This document shows, piece after piece, positions 25,578-34,700 of a stretch of DNA of 64,000 nt. The stretch comes from Clostridiales bacterium (GTDB lineage: Bacteria; Bacillota; Clostridia; Lachnospirales; Lachnospiraceae). Both the position numbers and the translations under genes were made by a program. How positions within the stretch are numbered: the first letter of the stretch is position 1; each line of letters begins with the position of its first letter. Where the stretch lies: positions 55,454 to 119,453 of the forward strand of contig JAGZJZ010000021.1 of the NCBI GenBank assembly GCA_018365455.1, given 5' to 3'. The notes under the pieces were generated by a model. The model was not told the DNA's origin. It did no database searches and saw only the letters and a list, made by a program, of their open reading frames with translations.

Positions 25578-26411
25578 GTGTATTATGAAATATACATAGA
25601 TAAATTCTTTTTGGAAAATATGATTATGGATTATCTATTGCTTACACTGGTATGCCGCTCACTAAAATGTCAGACAAACTGGCTGCGGGTATTTTTAGCC
25701 AGTGTACTTGGGGCAGCAGGAATGTGTGTTCTTATCATATTGCCCATTCAAAATACATTCGTTTATAACATTTGCGGATTTGGAATTCTAAGTGTGCTCA
25801 TGGTTAAAATAGGATGCAGAATCAAGGACAGGGATCATTTAATACGGGGCACGATCATTCTGTATTTATCAGCGTTCGTTCTGGGAGGTATCTGGGAGAT
25901 GTTATTGGGGCATATTGCTTCGGGCAGCCTGCTTCTTGGAGTAATCAGTTATCTTACCTTGCGATGTATTTTAAGCTGCTATCAGAGATACAAACAAAAA
26001 ACAGAATATCTTTATGAGGTTGTCATTAACCTGAATGGTAAGACCAAACATGTAATGGGTTTGTGTGATACCGGAAATCAGCTAAAACAGCCCGTTACCG
26101 GAAAGCCGGTAAATATCATTGATTATAATGCGATCAGTGATATGTTGGAAGAAGAAGTCAAAAATCAGATACTCCAGATGTACCAATTTCAAACTGCAGA
26201 AGGTTTAACAGAGAAAATTTGTTATATCCCGTATCATTCTATTGGAGAAAAAAATGGTTTGTTACCGGGAATACGATTAGATTATATCAGCATACGAAGG
26301 TCTGGGGCGTCGCAGCTTGTCAAAGGAGCTGTAGCAGCAGTCACAAAAGAGTCCGTTAGTGCGAAGGGAAAATATCAGATGATATTAAACCCTTCAATGT
26401 TAGAAGATTAG
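25578..26411 (+). CDS. spoIIGA: Sigma-E processing peptidase SpoIIGA
   Basis: Membrane aspartic protease that removes the pro-sequence of SigE in the mother cell. Five hydrophobic segments fill about residues 1-140 (for example FLENMIMDYLLLTLVCRSL and GTIILYLSAFVLGGIWEMLL), followed by the cytoplasmic protease domain with the catalytic motif LCDTGNQLKQPVTGKPVNI near residue 164. GTG 25578, six bases after GGGGG, gives VYYEIYIDKFFLEN, the usual N-terminal pattern. Product 277 residues. sigE starts 12 bp after it. Confidence 0.92.
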   Translation: MYYEIYIDKFFLENMIMDYLLLTLVCRSLKCQTNWLRVFLASVLGAAGMCVLIILPIQNTFVYNICGFGILSVLMVKIGCRIKDRDHLIRGTIILYLSAFVLGGIWEMLLGHIASGSLLLGVISYLTLRCILSCYQRYKQKTEYLYEVVINLNGKTKHVMGLCDTGNQLKQPVTGKPVNIIDYNAISDMLEEEVKNQILQMYQFQTAEGLTEKICYIPYHSIGEKNGLLPGIRLDYISIRRSGASQLVKGAVAAVTKESVSAKGKYQMILNPSMLED

Positions 26412-26422
26412 GAGGAATAAAA

Positions 26423-27163
26423 ATGGTTATAAAAGTTTCAATGCCACATCGTTTTCAGTTTCGTGTTGTATCATCGCTTCCAAACCTCATTTTAAAAAGG
26501 CCAAATGATATTCATTATATCGGAGGCAGTGAAGTGCTTCCGGCACCTTTGGAGCCGGGAAAAGAGGCTGAGGTAATCAGTGACCTGGGAACGGAATACG
26601 ATAGTGACGCGAAATCGTTATTAATCGAACACAACTTAAGATTAGTAGTATACATAGCAAAAAAATTCGACAATACAGGTGTCGGAGTAGAGGATTTAAT
26701 ATCAATAGGAACCATTGGTTTAATTAAGGCAATTAATACCTTTAATCCGGAGAAAAATATCAAGCTTGCAACTTATGCTTCAAGATGTATAGAAAACGAA
26801 ATCTTAATGTATCTGAGAAGAAATAATAAAACAAAGATGGAAGTGTCATTTGATGAACCGCTGAATGTGGATTGGGATGGAAATGAATTATTATTATCCG
26901 ACATCCTGGGAACTGACGAAGATGTAATATATAAAGACATGGAAAATGAAGTTGAACGAAAATTGCTGGGAAAAGCAATTGAAAAACTTTCAGATAGAGA
27001 AAAAACGATTGTGCAGTTAAGGTTTGGTATTAATACCAGAGACGGAGAAGAAAAGACACAAAAAGAAGTGGCAGATCTGCTTGGCATTTCTCAGTCTTAT
27101 ATCTCCAGGTTGGAAAAGAAGATAATTAAGAGACTGAAAAAAGAAATTGTGAGATTTGAATAA
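26423..27163 (+). CDS. sigE: RNA polymerase sporulation sigma factor SigE (pro-form)
   Basis: Mother-cell sigma factor made as an inactive precursor. The N-terminal pro-region (about residues 1-27, VIKVSMPHRFQFRVVSSLPN) precedes the conserved IHYIGGSEVLPAPL. Region 2 is seen in HNLRLVVYIAKKFDNTGVG, VEDLISIGTIGLIKAINTF and KLATYASRCIENEILMYLRR; region 4 in QKEVADLLGISQSYISRLEK. Length 246 is typical. TAGGAGG precedes the ATG. Co-transcribed with spoIIGA and closed by a strong terminator; sigG, normally next, is 15.5 kb away. Confidence 0.96.
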   Translation: MVIKVSMPHRFQFRVVSSLPNLILKRPNDIHYIGGSEVLPAPLEPGKEAEVISDLGTEYDSDAKSLLIEHNLRLVVYIAKKFDNTGVGVEDLISIGTIGLIKAINTFNPEKNIKLATYASRCIENEILMYLRRNNKTKMEVSFDEPLNVDWDGNELLLSDILGTDEDVIYKDMENEVERKLLGKAIEKLSDREKTIVQLRFGINTRDGEEKTQKEVADLLGISQSYISRLEKKIIKRLKKEIVRFE

Positions 27164-27175
27164 TACTGATGTAAG

Positions 27176-27236
27176 ACGGGAGCAGTTAGCCGGCAGGGAT
27201 TCATCCTGAGGCTGATTGCTCCTGTTTTTTCTTTTT
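27176..27236 (+). terminator. Terminator of spoIIGA-sigE
   Basis: GGAGCAGTTAGCC and GGCTGATTGCTCC pair over about 13 positions with G-U pairs; the stem is followed by TTTTTTCTTTTT. Confidence 0.88.
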
Positions 27237-27256
27237 GAATTTTAATAATTTTAATG

Positions 27257-27285
27257 TTGTAATTCGTCTCAACCAATGATAATAT
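27257..27285 (+). promoter_or_regulatory. Promoter of the GH125 gene
   Basis: TTGTAA at 27257-27262 and TAATAT at 27280-27285 are 17 bases apart, 55 bases before the gene. Confidence 0.55.
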
Positions 27286-27340
27286 AGTCCTAACAACTTG
27301 TAAAGTGAGTTTACTATTTAAGAAGAAAAGGGGTAAAATT

Positions 27341-28666
27341 ATGGGTGTTAATGTAGAAAAAGAAGAAAAGAATCTGCCGGAATCTATGGATTGCCTGCTA
27401 AAAGATGTGCGGGAAAAATTAAAAGACGAAGAGCTGTTTCAAATGTTCCGCAACTGCTTTACAAACACGTTGGATACCACGGTAAAGAAAATGGAGGATG
27501 GGACTACGTATGTGATTACCGGAGATATTCCGGCTATGTGGCTTCGTGATTCCGTGTGCCAGCTCCGTCCCTATCTGATCTTAGCGGGCAGGGACAGCGA
27601 AATAGCAGATACGCTGCAGGGCCTGATAGAACGGCAGTTTCAGTGTATTGGAATTGATCCGTATGCCAATGCATTTAATGAGGCGGCAAATGGACACTGC
27701 TGGGAAAAGGATGAGACGGACATGGGACCCTGGATATGGGAGAGAAAATATGAGATAGATTCTCTTTGTTTTCCGCTGCAGTTTTCCTATCTATTTTGGA
27801 AAAATACCGGGCGTACAGAACATTTTAATGAAACCTTTGTAAAAGGAGCCAGGACGATACTGCAAGTTTTCAAGAGGGAGCAATATCATGAAGAAAAATC
27901 TGAATACCGTTTTATCCGGAAAAACTGTTCTTTTACAGACACCTTATCCAGAGATGGGAAAGGTGCTTTGGTCCGTTCGGGTATTGGTATGACCTGGTCG
28001 GGCTTTCGTCCAAGCGATGATGCCTGCACATACGGTTATCTGGTTCCATCCAATATGTTTGCGGTAGTTGTCCTGGGGTATCTGGAAGAGATTGCAGAGA
28101 AACTATTAAAGGATCCGGAATTAAAAGAAGCTTCAGGAAATCTGAAAGAGCAGATCAGAAAAGGAATAGAGACATTTGGTATTACAAGAAGAGATGGATT
28201 TGGAGAGATCTATGCATATGAGGTGGATGGATATGGTCAGTTTAATCTGATGGATGATGCCAACGTGCCAAGCCTGTTATCAATGTCGTATCTGGGATAT
28301 GAAGGAGAAAGTATTCCGGGAAGGTCTAAGGAAGAGGTTGCAAAAAATACCAGAGCATTTATTCTGAGTGATGGAAACCCCTTTTATTATGAAGGAAAAG
28401 CAGCAAAGGGAATCGGAAGCCCTCATACTCCAGTGCGCTATATCTGGCATATATCCCTTGCTATGCAGGGGCTGACCAGCGACACCCAGGAAGAAAAACG
28501 AGAAATACTGGAAATGCTGAAAAGTACGGATGGAGGGAAAGCACTGATGCACGAGGGTTTCGATGTGGATGATCCAACCAGGTATACCAGAGAGTGGTTT
28601 TCTTGGGCCAATGCAATGTTTAGTGAACTGGTACTGGAATATTGCGGTTATCATGTAAATAAGTAA
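27341..28666 (+). CDS. Glycoside hydrolase family 125, exo-alpha-1,6-mannosidase
   Basis: Expected to remove terminal alpha-1,6-linked mannose from N-glycan or mannan oligosaccharides by inversion. GH125 features: TGDIPAMWLRDSVCQLRPYL near residue 55, NAFNEAANGHCWEKDETDM, IWERKYEIDSLCFPLQFSYL, SGIGMTWSGFRPSDDACTYG, and IGSPHTPVRYIWHISLAMQG near 370. Length 441 suits the family. No signal peptide, so it acts on imported oligosaccharides. The ATG at 27341 follows AAAGGGG. First gene of a mannoside island also holding GH38, GH2, transport and sensing genes. Confidence 0.92.
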   Translation: MGVNVEKEEKNLPESMDCLLKDVREKLKDEELFQMFRNCFTNTLDTTVKKMEDGTTYVITGDIPAMWLRDSVCQLRPYLILAGRDSEIADTLQGLIERQFQCIGIDPYANAFNEAANGHCWEKDETDMGPWIWERKYEIDSLCFPLQFSYLFWKNTGRTEHFNETFVKGARTILQVFKREQYHEEKSEYRFIRKNCSFTDTLSRDGKGALVRSGIGMTWSGFRPSDDACTYGYLVPSNMFAVVVLGYLEEIAEKLLKDPELKEASGNLKEQIRKGIETFGITRRDGFGEIYAYEVDGYGQFNLMDDANVPSLLSMSYLGYEGESIPGRSKEEVAKNTRAFILSDGNPFYYEGKAAKGIGSPHTPVRYIWHISLAMQGLTSDTQEEKREILEMLKSTDGGKALMHEGFDVDDPTRYTREWFSWANAMFSELVLEYCGYHVNK

Positions 28667-28802
28667 AATTTGTACAGTAAATATAGAATCCTGCAAATTG
28701 CAGATATAGTCTTATTAGAGTACTATAATATATATAATAAAAAAATAAAATAATATAAAACTAAAAGTCAAAAACCCCGAGCAGGCAACGTGGGATTTGA
28801 CC

Positions 28803-28866
28803 TTTGCGGCAGTCGCCTAATGGACGCGCCAGCGTGTCCGTTTGGCTGGATGCTCGCGGGAATAAA
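28803..28866 (-). repeat. Palindromic dispersed repeat, copy 2
   Basis: Reverse complement of the copy at 23655-23725 with scattered differences: GCGGCAGTCG, imperfect palindrome GGACGCGCCAGCGTGTCC, CCGTTTGGCT, and the end GCTCGCGGGAATAAA. It lies directly upstream of the GH38 ribosome-binding site. Confidence 0.8.
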
Positions 28867-28887
28867 TATAGAGTACAGGAGGATGTC

Positions 28888-31800
28888 ATGTTTTTAACGG
28901 ATAATAAATTGGAAGCGAGAACCCAGCAATTGAAGGGATATCGTTATCGTGAAGTAATGCATCTGGGAGATTTTCTGGTAAGTGAGGATCAGCAGGGTAC
29001 CGTGAATCCTGAGGTGCCGGCAGATTACGATGGATGGGACAGCATGCAGGTGAAGGATACCTGGCAGGGAAGAGACCGATATCTGTGGCTTCATAAAGAT
29101 ATTACGATCCCGGAAGAATGGAAGGGAAAAAAGGTACTGGGTATCTTTGATTACGGTAATACCGGGGCTGGAAATAACTCGGGGTTTGAGTCGCTGCTGT
29201 ATGTGGATAAAGAGCCATATCAGGGGGTAGACGTCAACCATAAGGAAGTATTTTTTGAAGAAAAGCATATGGGACGCAGTCTGGATTTGACATTTCGTCT
29301 GTGGTCCGGCCTGGAAGGGGGCGGAGTGCCTGTCTCCCAGGAACATAGAATCAATCAGGCGGATCTTGCCTGGCTGGATGAAAAAACGGATGACCTTTAC
29401 TATTTGTCCGCTATGATCATTGATACAATTAAAAATCTCCATGAGGATGACCCCATAAAACACCAGCTTCGCACGGCGCTGGATAATGCGCTGGAATGTA
29501 TAGACTGGTCCTATCCGGGAAGCAGCAGCTTTTATGAATCTGTTCATTTGGCAGACGAAAAAATAAATGATAAGATCGAAAGCATGGGTAAGGATGCCCG
29601 GGTACTGGTAAAATGTGTTGGACATACACATATAGATGTTGCATGGCTGTGGCGTTTGAAACATACCAGAGAAAAGTGTTCCCGGTCATTTTCTACGGTG
29701 CTGCGTCTGATGGAACAGTATCCTGAATACATCTTTCTTCAGACTCAGCCTCAGTTGTATGAGTACATAAAAAATGATTTTCCGCAAATCTATGAGAAGA
29801 TCAAAGAAAAAGTAAGATCGGGTCAGTGGGAAGTGGATGGTGGTATGTGGGTTGAAGCAGATTGTAACATTACAAGCGGTGAATCTCTCACAAGACAGAT
29901 ATTAATTGGCAGTAAATTTATCAAAGATGAATTTGATAAAGATGTAGAATATCTGTGGCTTCCGGATGTGTTCGGGTATTCCTGGGCATTACCTCAGATT
30001 CTAAAGAAATCCGGAATAGATATGTTCATGACGACCAAGATCAGCTGGAACCAATACAACCGTATGCCTCATGACACGTTTAAATGGAAGGGCATGGACG
30101 GAAGCGAGATATTAACCCATTTCATAACCACACCGGATCCCTGGAGTACGCCGGGTTCCTGGTTCTACACTTATAACGGGCAGCTTACGGCAAAGACGGT
30201 CAAAGGAGTCTGGGACGCTTACAGTGAAAAAGACATGAACAAAGAACTACTCATTTCCTATGGTTATGGAGATGGAGGAGGCGGAGTAAACAGGGATATG
30301 CTGGAGCAGAGAAGAAGGATCGATAAGATACCGGGACTCCCGGCACTTAAGACCTCCACCGCAGGAGATTACTTCAAAGAGCTGAAGGATACAGTCAAGG
30401 ATACCGATCAATATGTCCATACCTGGGATGGAGAATTATACCTGGAGTATCATAGGGGAACTTATACCAGCCAGGGCTATAATAAGCGTATGAACCGAAA
30501 AATGGAATATCTGTATGGAAATACCGAGTGGCTGACTGCCATGGCTGCACTTTCCCAGGGAGATTTAAAGAAAGCTTCCCAGGAAACATTGACAGAAGGA
30601 TGGAAAATTCTTTTGACAAACCAGTTCCATGATATTATTCCCGGTTCCTCTATTCATGAGGTATATGAAGATTCCAAAGTAGACTATGAAAAAGCTGCAG
30701 ATATTGCACAGGAAGTAGAAAATGAAGCGTATAGTGTTATATTGGATGAATCCGCTGATACTTATACGGTACTGAATCATGCATCCTGGAAAATGGATGG
30801 CATTATACAATTACCTGAGAATGGAATTCTTCGCTGTGAGGATATGAATGGAAATCACCTGAAAATCCAATCCGGAACAGAGGGAACTTATGTGCAGACG
30901 GGAGATATCCCGGCGATGGGATTTGCACAGATCAAATGCATCAAAGAACCAGGAGAATTAGAAAATGTCGTACTGGAAAACAATTCCTTTAATATAGAAG
31001 GAAAAAGAATCGAAACAAAGTATTACAGCATAGAATTTAATGACCATGGACAGATCAGCAGGCTTTATGATAAGGATGCAAAGCGGGAAGTGCTTGCAGA
31101 GGGAACAAGAGGTAATGTATTGCAGATGTTTGAAGACAAACCTCTTGGGAATGATGCCTGGGATATTGACATATTTTATCAGCAGAAGATGAAAGAAATT
31201 GAAGATCTTCAGAAATTTGAGATTGTAGATGCCGGTCCTCTTATGACGGTGGTTCACCTGGAATGGAGATATATGAATTCAATGGTAGAACAGGATATTA
31301 TTTTATATGAGGATAACCGCAGGATAGATTTTAAGACAAAGGTAGATTACCACGAGAATCACCAGCTGTTAAAGGCTGCATTTCCTGTGGATATAAGAAC
31401 GACGTATGCTACTTATGATGTACAGTACGGTAATGTGAAGCGTCCGAACCATTGGAATACCAGCTGGGATCAGGCCAGATTTGAAACAGTTGCCCACAGG
31501 TTTGCGGATTTATCGGAACACGATTATGGAGTTGCGTTATTAAATGACTGTAAATATGGATACGATGTGAAGGACAATCTATTAAGAATCACTCTGCTTA
31601 AGGCAGCTACTCATCCGGATCATATCCAGGATCAGGGATTACATGAATTTACTTATGCACTGCTGCCACATCAGGGGGACTGTATTAATGGAAGAGTCAT
31701 CCAGGAAGCCCATCGGTTAAACCGCCCATTAGCGTTAAGAAAAGGAAAGGTAAAACTGCCCTATGAGAGCTTCCTTGCATTCGACTGTGACCATGTGGAA

Positions 31801-32025
31801 GTAGATGCTATTAAGAAATCGGAAGACGGCAATTACCTTGTTGTCCGTTTCCATGAATTTGCCGGTTCCAGATGCCAGGCAGCCATCAAGCCTGGATTCC
31901 GGTTTACAGCATGGGCAGAAGGAGATTTGAGGGAACGTCCGATTCAGGAATTTAGCGGCGAAACAGAAATCTCTATGCTGTTAAAGCCATTTGAGATAAA
32001 AACAATATTATTTAAATGCTACTAG
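28888..32025 (+). CDS. Glycoside hydrolase family 38, alpha-mannosidase
   Basis: Retaining, zinc-dependent alpha-mannosidase of 1045 residues without a signal peptide. An N-terminal beta domain (about 1-235) precedes the catalytic barrel: VGHTHIDVAWLWRLKHTREK near residue 245 (zinc His and Asp), QTQPQLYEYIK, GMWVEADCNITSGESLTRQ, and WLPDVFGYSWALPQILKKSG near 360 with the nucleophile Asp. NQFHDIIPGSSIHEVYEDS (further zinc His) leads into the middle and C-terminal beta-sandwich domains. The ATG at 28888 follows CAGGAGG. With GH125 and GH2 it can strip high-mannose glycans; linkage preference cannot be read. Confidence 0.93.
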   Translation: MFLTDNKLEARTQQLKGYRYREVMHLGDFLVSEDQQGTVNPEVPADYDGWDSMQVKDTWQGRDRYLWLHKDITIPEEWKGKKVLGIFDYGNTGAGNNSGFESLLYVDKEPYQGVDVNHKEVFFEEKHMGRSLDLTFRLWSGLEGGGVPVSQEHRINQADLAWLDEKTDDLYYLSAMIIDTIKNLHEDDPIKHQLRTALDNALECIDWSYPGSSSFYESVHLADEKINDKIESMGKDARVLVKCVGHTHIDVAWLWRLKHTREKCSRSFSTVLRLMEQYPEYIFLQTQPQLYEYIKNDFPQIYEKIKEKVRSGQWEVDGGMWVEADCNITSGESLTRQILIGSKFIKDEFDKDVEYLWLPDVFGYSWALPQILKKSGIDMFMTTKISWNQYNRMPHDTFKWKGMDGSEILTHFITTPDPWSTPGSWFYTYNGQLTAKTVKGVWDAYSEKDMNKELLISYGYGDGGGGVNRDMLEQRRRIDKIPGLPALKTSTAGDYFKELKDTVKDTDQYVHTWDGELYLEYHRGTYTSQGYNKRMNRKMEYLYGNTEWLTAMAALSQGDLKKASQETLTEGWKILLTNQFHDIIPGSSIHEVYEDSKVDYEKAADIAQEVENEAYSVILDESADTYTVLNHASWKMDGIIQLPENGILRCEDMNGNHLKIQSGTEGTYVQTGDIPAMGFAQIKCIKEPGELENVVLENNSFNIEGKRIETKYYSIEFNDHGQISRLYDKDAKREVLAEGTRGNVLQMFEDKPLGNDAWDIDIFYQQKMKEIEDLQKFEIVDAGPLMTVVHLEWRYMNSMVEQDIILYEDNRRIDFKTKVDYHENHQLLKAAFPVDIRTTYATYDVQYGNVKRPNHWNTSWDQARFETVAHRFADLSEHDYGVALLNDCKYGYDVKDNLLRITLLKAATHPDHIQDQGLHEFTYALLPHQGDCINGRVIQEAHRLNRPLALRKGKVKLPYESFLAFDCDHVEVDAIKKSEDGNYLVVRFHEFAGSRCQAAIKPGFRFTAWAEGDLRERPIQEFSGETEISMLLKPFEIKTILFKCY

Positions 32026-32137
32026 GATAGAAGTTTAAGAGAAAATAAGGGATAGGAAGGATGCCACTGTGTGATTCTTTGAAACGATATAATGTGGCCA
32101 TATTGCAGGTCAGCCTGCAATATGCAGGGGTATAATT

Positions 32138-32818
32138 ATGCAGGATATTTTTAACTGGGAACGGCTTATAAATTTTTTTAGCAGGATATATTATTTTCTG
32201 GGGATAAATTTTTTATTTATCATCAGTAATCTGCCTGTTTTGTTATTTTTGCTGTTTGTCGGTATCAGCCGTGCAGGAACTTATCTGCCATTATTTCTCT
32301 TGTGTCTTCTTCCGTCAGCGCCTGCATTTTCAGCGGTACTCTATGCAATGGGGAGATTTGTATCCGGCATAGAAACAGGGGCGGTAAGAGATTATCGGAA
32401 TGGTTATGTGAAATATTTTAAAAGGTCTGTAAAATCAGGTGCTCTTCAGCTTACGGTCATCTTTATGATATGGACCAATCTGAATTTTTTTACCAAAATA
32501 GTTCCGGTATTTATCCTGGCTGTTTTATTCACGCTGTTGTTCCTGAGTGCATTGCTGTTAACACCTAATCTGTATTTTTTTGCCGTAAATACTGAATTAT
32601 CCTGCGTGGATGTATTTAAACTGGCACTGGCGTATACATTGGGGAAGCCTTTGGCTGCCATTGGCAATCTTGGGGCTTTTGGCATCATACTTCTGGCATT
32701 TGAGTTATCCCCGGGTACAACGGTTTTATTTATGGGCAGTATTTATGGATTTCTGGTTGCTTTTATGAACCGGCGTATTATAGGTGAAATGAAAGAAAAA
32801 TGCAGAGAGGCCAAATAG
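32138..32818 (+). CDS. YesL-like DUF624 membrane protein
   Basis: 226-residue protein with about five membrane spans and the DUF624 pattern: FNWERLINFFSRIYYFLGIN at the start, PAFSAVLYAMGRFVSG in the middle, and ALAYTLGKPLAAIGNLGAFG near residue 165. In Firmicutes such proteins (YesL) are found next to YesMN two-component systems and LplABC-type sugar transporters, as here. The biochemical role is not known. An AGGGG motif precedes the ATG, 112 bp after GH38. The gene ends at a strong terminator. Confidence 0.82.
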   Translation: MQDIFNWERLINFFSRIYYFLGINFLFIISNLPVLLFLLFVGISRAGTYLPLFLLCLLPSAPAFSAVLYAMGRFVSGIETGAVRDYRNGYVKYFKRSVKSGALQLTVIFMIWTNLNFFTKIVPVFILAVLFTLLFLSALLLTPNLYFFAVNTELSCVDVFKLALAYTLGKPLAAIGNLGAFGIILLAFELSPGTTVLFMGSIYGFLVAFMNRRIIGEMKEKCREAK

Positions 32819-32879
32819 TATCACATAAAAATGGAATGAGCTGCTTTTAATGAGCTGTTTTTGAGCTGCCGTCCATTGA

Positions 32880-32920
32880 GGAGTATAGAAGCGCGTTCCG
32901 GCCTTCTATACTCCTTTTTT
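32880..32920 (+). terminator. Terminator after the YesL-like gene
   Basis: GGAGTATAGAAG (32880-32891) pairs perfectly with CTTCTATACTCC (32903-32914), 11-base loop, then TTTTTT. Confidence 0.93.
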
Positions 32921-32960
32921 CAGATGGGTTATGCTATAATAATCGTGGGGGTGAGTGAAA

Positions 32961-34700
32961 ATGAATAAGAAAACACCAAAGCAGCTTTACCTAAAATTAT
33001 TTCGTACATATACACTGATCAGTGTAGGCATAGCAGCGGCGCTGGTCATTTATTTTATTATAAATACCAAAGGGCAGATACAGGAAAAGAGCTTGAAATT
33101 TATGCAGAAAGTAGGGGAGGATGCATCCAGGGAAATCATGCGGTCTTCGGATAAAACTGATAATATGCTGGCTGATCTGTATAAATCCAATACGGAACTC
33201 CAGGATGTCATATCTTATCTTACGGAGGACATTACCTCTTATTTGACACACCGGCTGGATGCCTTTTCGGCTTCGTCAGCTGCCAGCTATAATGGAATTG
33301 ATGACTTTGCTTTTAATGCTATGGAAGAAAGTCCTGAAATTAAAAGTATCCGCTTCGTCAGTTATCCAAAAGAAGAACTGACCGAATATACTCCGGACGG
33401 GAAAGTTTCACGCAGGGAGGTGTCCGGGTATCTGCGGAACCAGTTGGACGAAAAACGGATGGAACAGCCCTGGCAATATGAGTTTTTAAAAGAAATACGT
33501 GATCCGGTAACCCTGGAGAATATTGGCTGCATAATTGTTTTTTTTCAAAATACAGGGCTTGCTGATGCATGGGAATATTTTGAAAGATGTGATCTGCTGG
33601 TATACAGCAGTTTTGGAAATCTTGTATTCGATTCCAGCGGCAGGGGCGATGTTAAGAAAATGTTGCTGTTAGAGGATACCAGACAGATGGAAGAAGAGCT
33701 AAAAGCCTTTACCTGCTATCGTCAGGTGAAAGATTTTCATATAACTGCCTATATTGGAAAGTCACAGGCTGACAGGATTCCGGCAGGGCTTTGGATTACC
33801 ATTCTTTTCATAGGACTTTGCATTGTTACCCTTGGTATTGTGGTTATCCATTTTTATCTCAAAAAGTTAACCGGCAGACTGGATGGAATTTTAGATGGAA
33901 TGGAACGGGTTACAAAGGGGGATCTGGACATCCGCCTGAACGTAGATGAGGAAAAAGATGAATTGGATGTAATTGCAGAGCATTTCAATGAAATGTGTGT
34001 GGAGCTGAACCATTACATTCAAAAGAGTTATCTGGCACAGATTGAGCAGAAGAATGCAGAGATGGCAGCATTGCAGAGTCAGATCAATCCTCATTTTTTA
34101 TACAATACATTAGAGTCCATACGTATGAAAGCCATATGCAACGGCGACCGGGAGGTGGGGAAGATGCTCTACGGACTTGCCGTAATCTTCCGCAGCCAGA
34201 TCAAAGACAGCGATGTAATTACTTTGGCAAAAGAACTACATTATTGTAAAAAGTATCTGGAATTATTTGAATTTCGATATCAGAATAAATTTCAGTTTCA
34301 CATTGACTGTCCGGAGACTTTTATGAATATACCGGTCATCAAATTTATTATACAGCCGGTGATCGAAAACTATCTGGTACATGGTATCCGGCTGGAAGAT
34401 TGTGATAACCGGATCTGGATTGAAATAAAAGAGGATGGCGATGATATGCTGATTGTGGTTTCTGACAACGGATATGGAATGAAAGATGAAGTAATTGCTG
34501 AAAAAAACAGGGAGTTATTTTGTCTCGGGGAAGAGACAAAAGGATCAATCGGAATACAAAATGTTAATTTGCGCATGCGGGCGGCATATGGAGAGGGGCA
34601 CGGGGTTATTCTGGAGGCGAACCAGCCGGCCGGTTTACGGGTAAATTTACGTTTTCCATTTAAAGGAGCAGGTTATGATGAAAAAGGTAATGTTAGTTGA
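32961..34700 (+). CDS. Sensor histidine kinase, YesM-like
   Basis: Membrane kinase of 579 residues that should sense extracellular or transported glycans. Membrane segments at about 14-36 and 278-300 bracket an extracytoplasmic sensor domain; a HAMP segment follows (LDGILDGMERVTKGDLDIRL), then the His_kinase domain with QINPHFLYNTLESIRMKAIC (phosphoacceptor His) and an HATPase domain (VIENYLVHGIRLED, SDNGYGMKDE, GIGIQ-like SIGIQNVNLRMRAAYGEG). ATG 32961 is preferred, 7 bases after GGGGGTGAG. TATAAT at 32935-32940 may be its -10. It overlaps the response regulator gene by 26 bp. Confidence 0.92.
   Translation: MNKKTPKQLYLKLFRTYTLISVGIAAALVIYFIINTKGQIQEKSLKFMQKVGEDASREIMRSSDKTDNMLADLYKSNTELQDVISYLTEDITSYLTHRLDAFSASSAASYNGIDDFAFNAMEESPEIKSIRFVSYPKEELTEYTPDGKVSRREVSGYLRNQLDEKRMEQPWQYEFLKEIRDPVTLENIGCIIVFFQNTGLADAWEYFERCDLLVYSSFGNLVFDSSGRGDVKKMLLLEDTRQMEEELKAFTCYRQVKDFHITAYIGKSQADRIPAGLWITILFIGLCIVTLGIVVIHFYLKKLTGRLDGILDGMERVTKGDLDIRLNVDEEKDELDVIAEHFNEMCVELNHYIQKSYLAQIEQKNAEMAALQSQINPHFLYNTLESIRMKAICNGDREVGKMLYGLAVIFRSQIKDSDVITLAKELHYCKKYLELFEFRYQNKFQFHIDCPETFMNIPVIKFIIQPVIENYLVHGIRLEDCDNRIWIEIKEDGDDMLIVVSDNGYGMKDEVIAEKNRELFCLGEETKGSIGIQNVNLRMRAAYGEGHGVILEANQPAGLRVNLRFPFKGAGYDEKGNVS

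Noticed and set aside
28804..28887. N-terminal extension of the GH38 mannosidase
   Set aside because: The segment is a copy of a dispersed palindromic repeat; the ATG at 28888 follows CAGGAGG.
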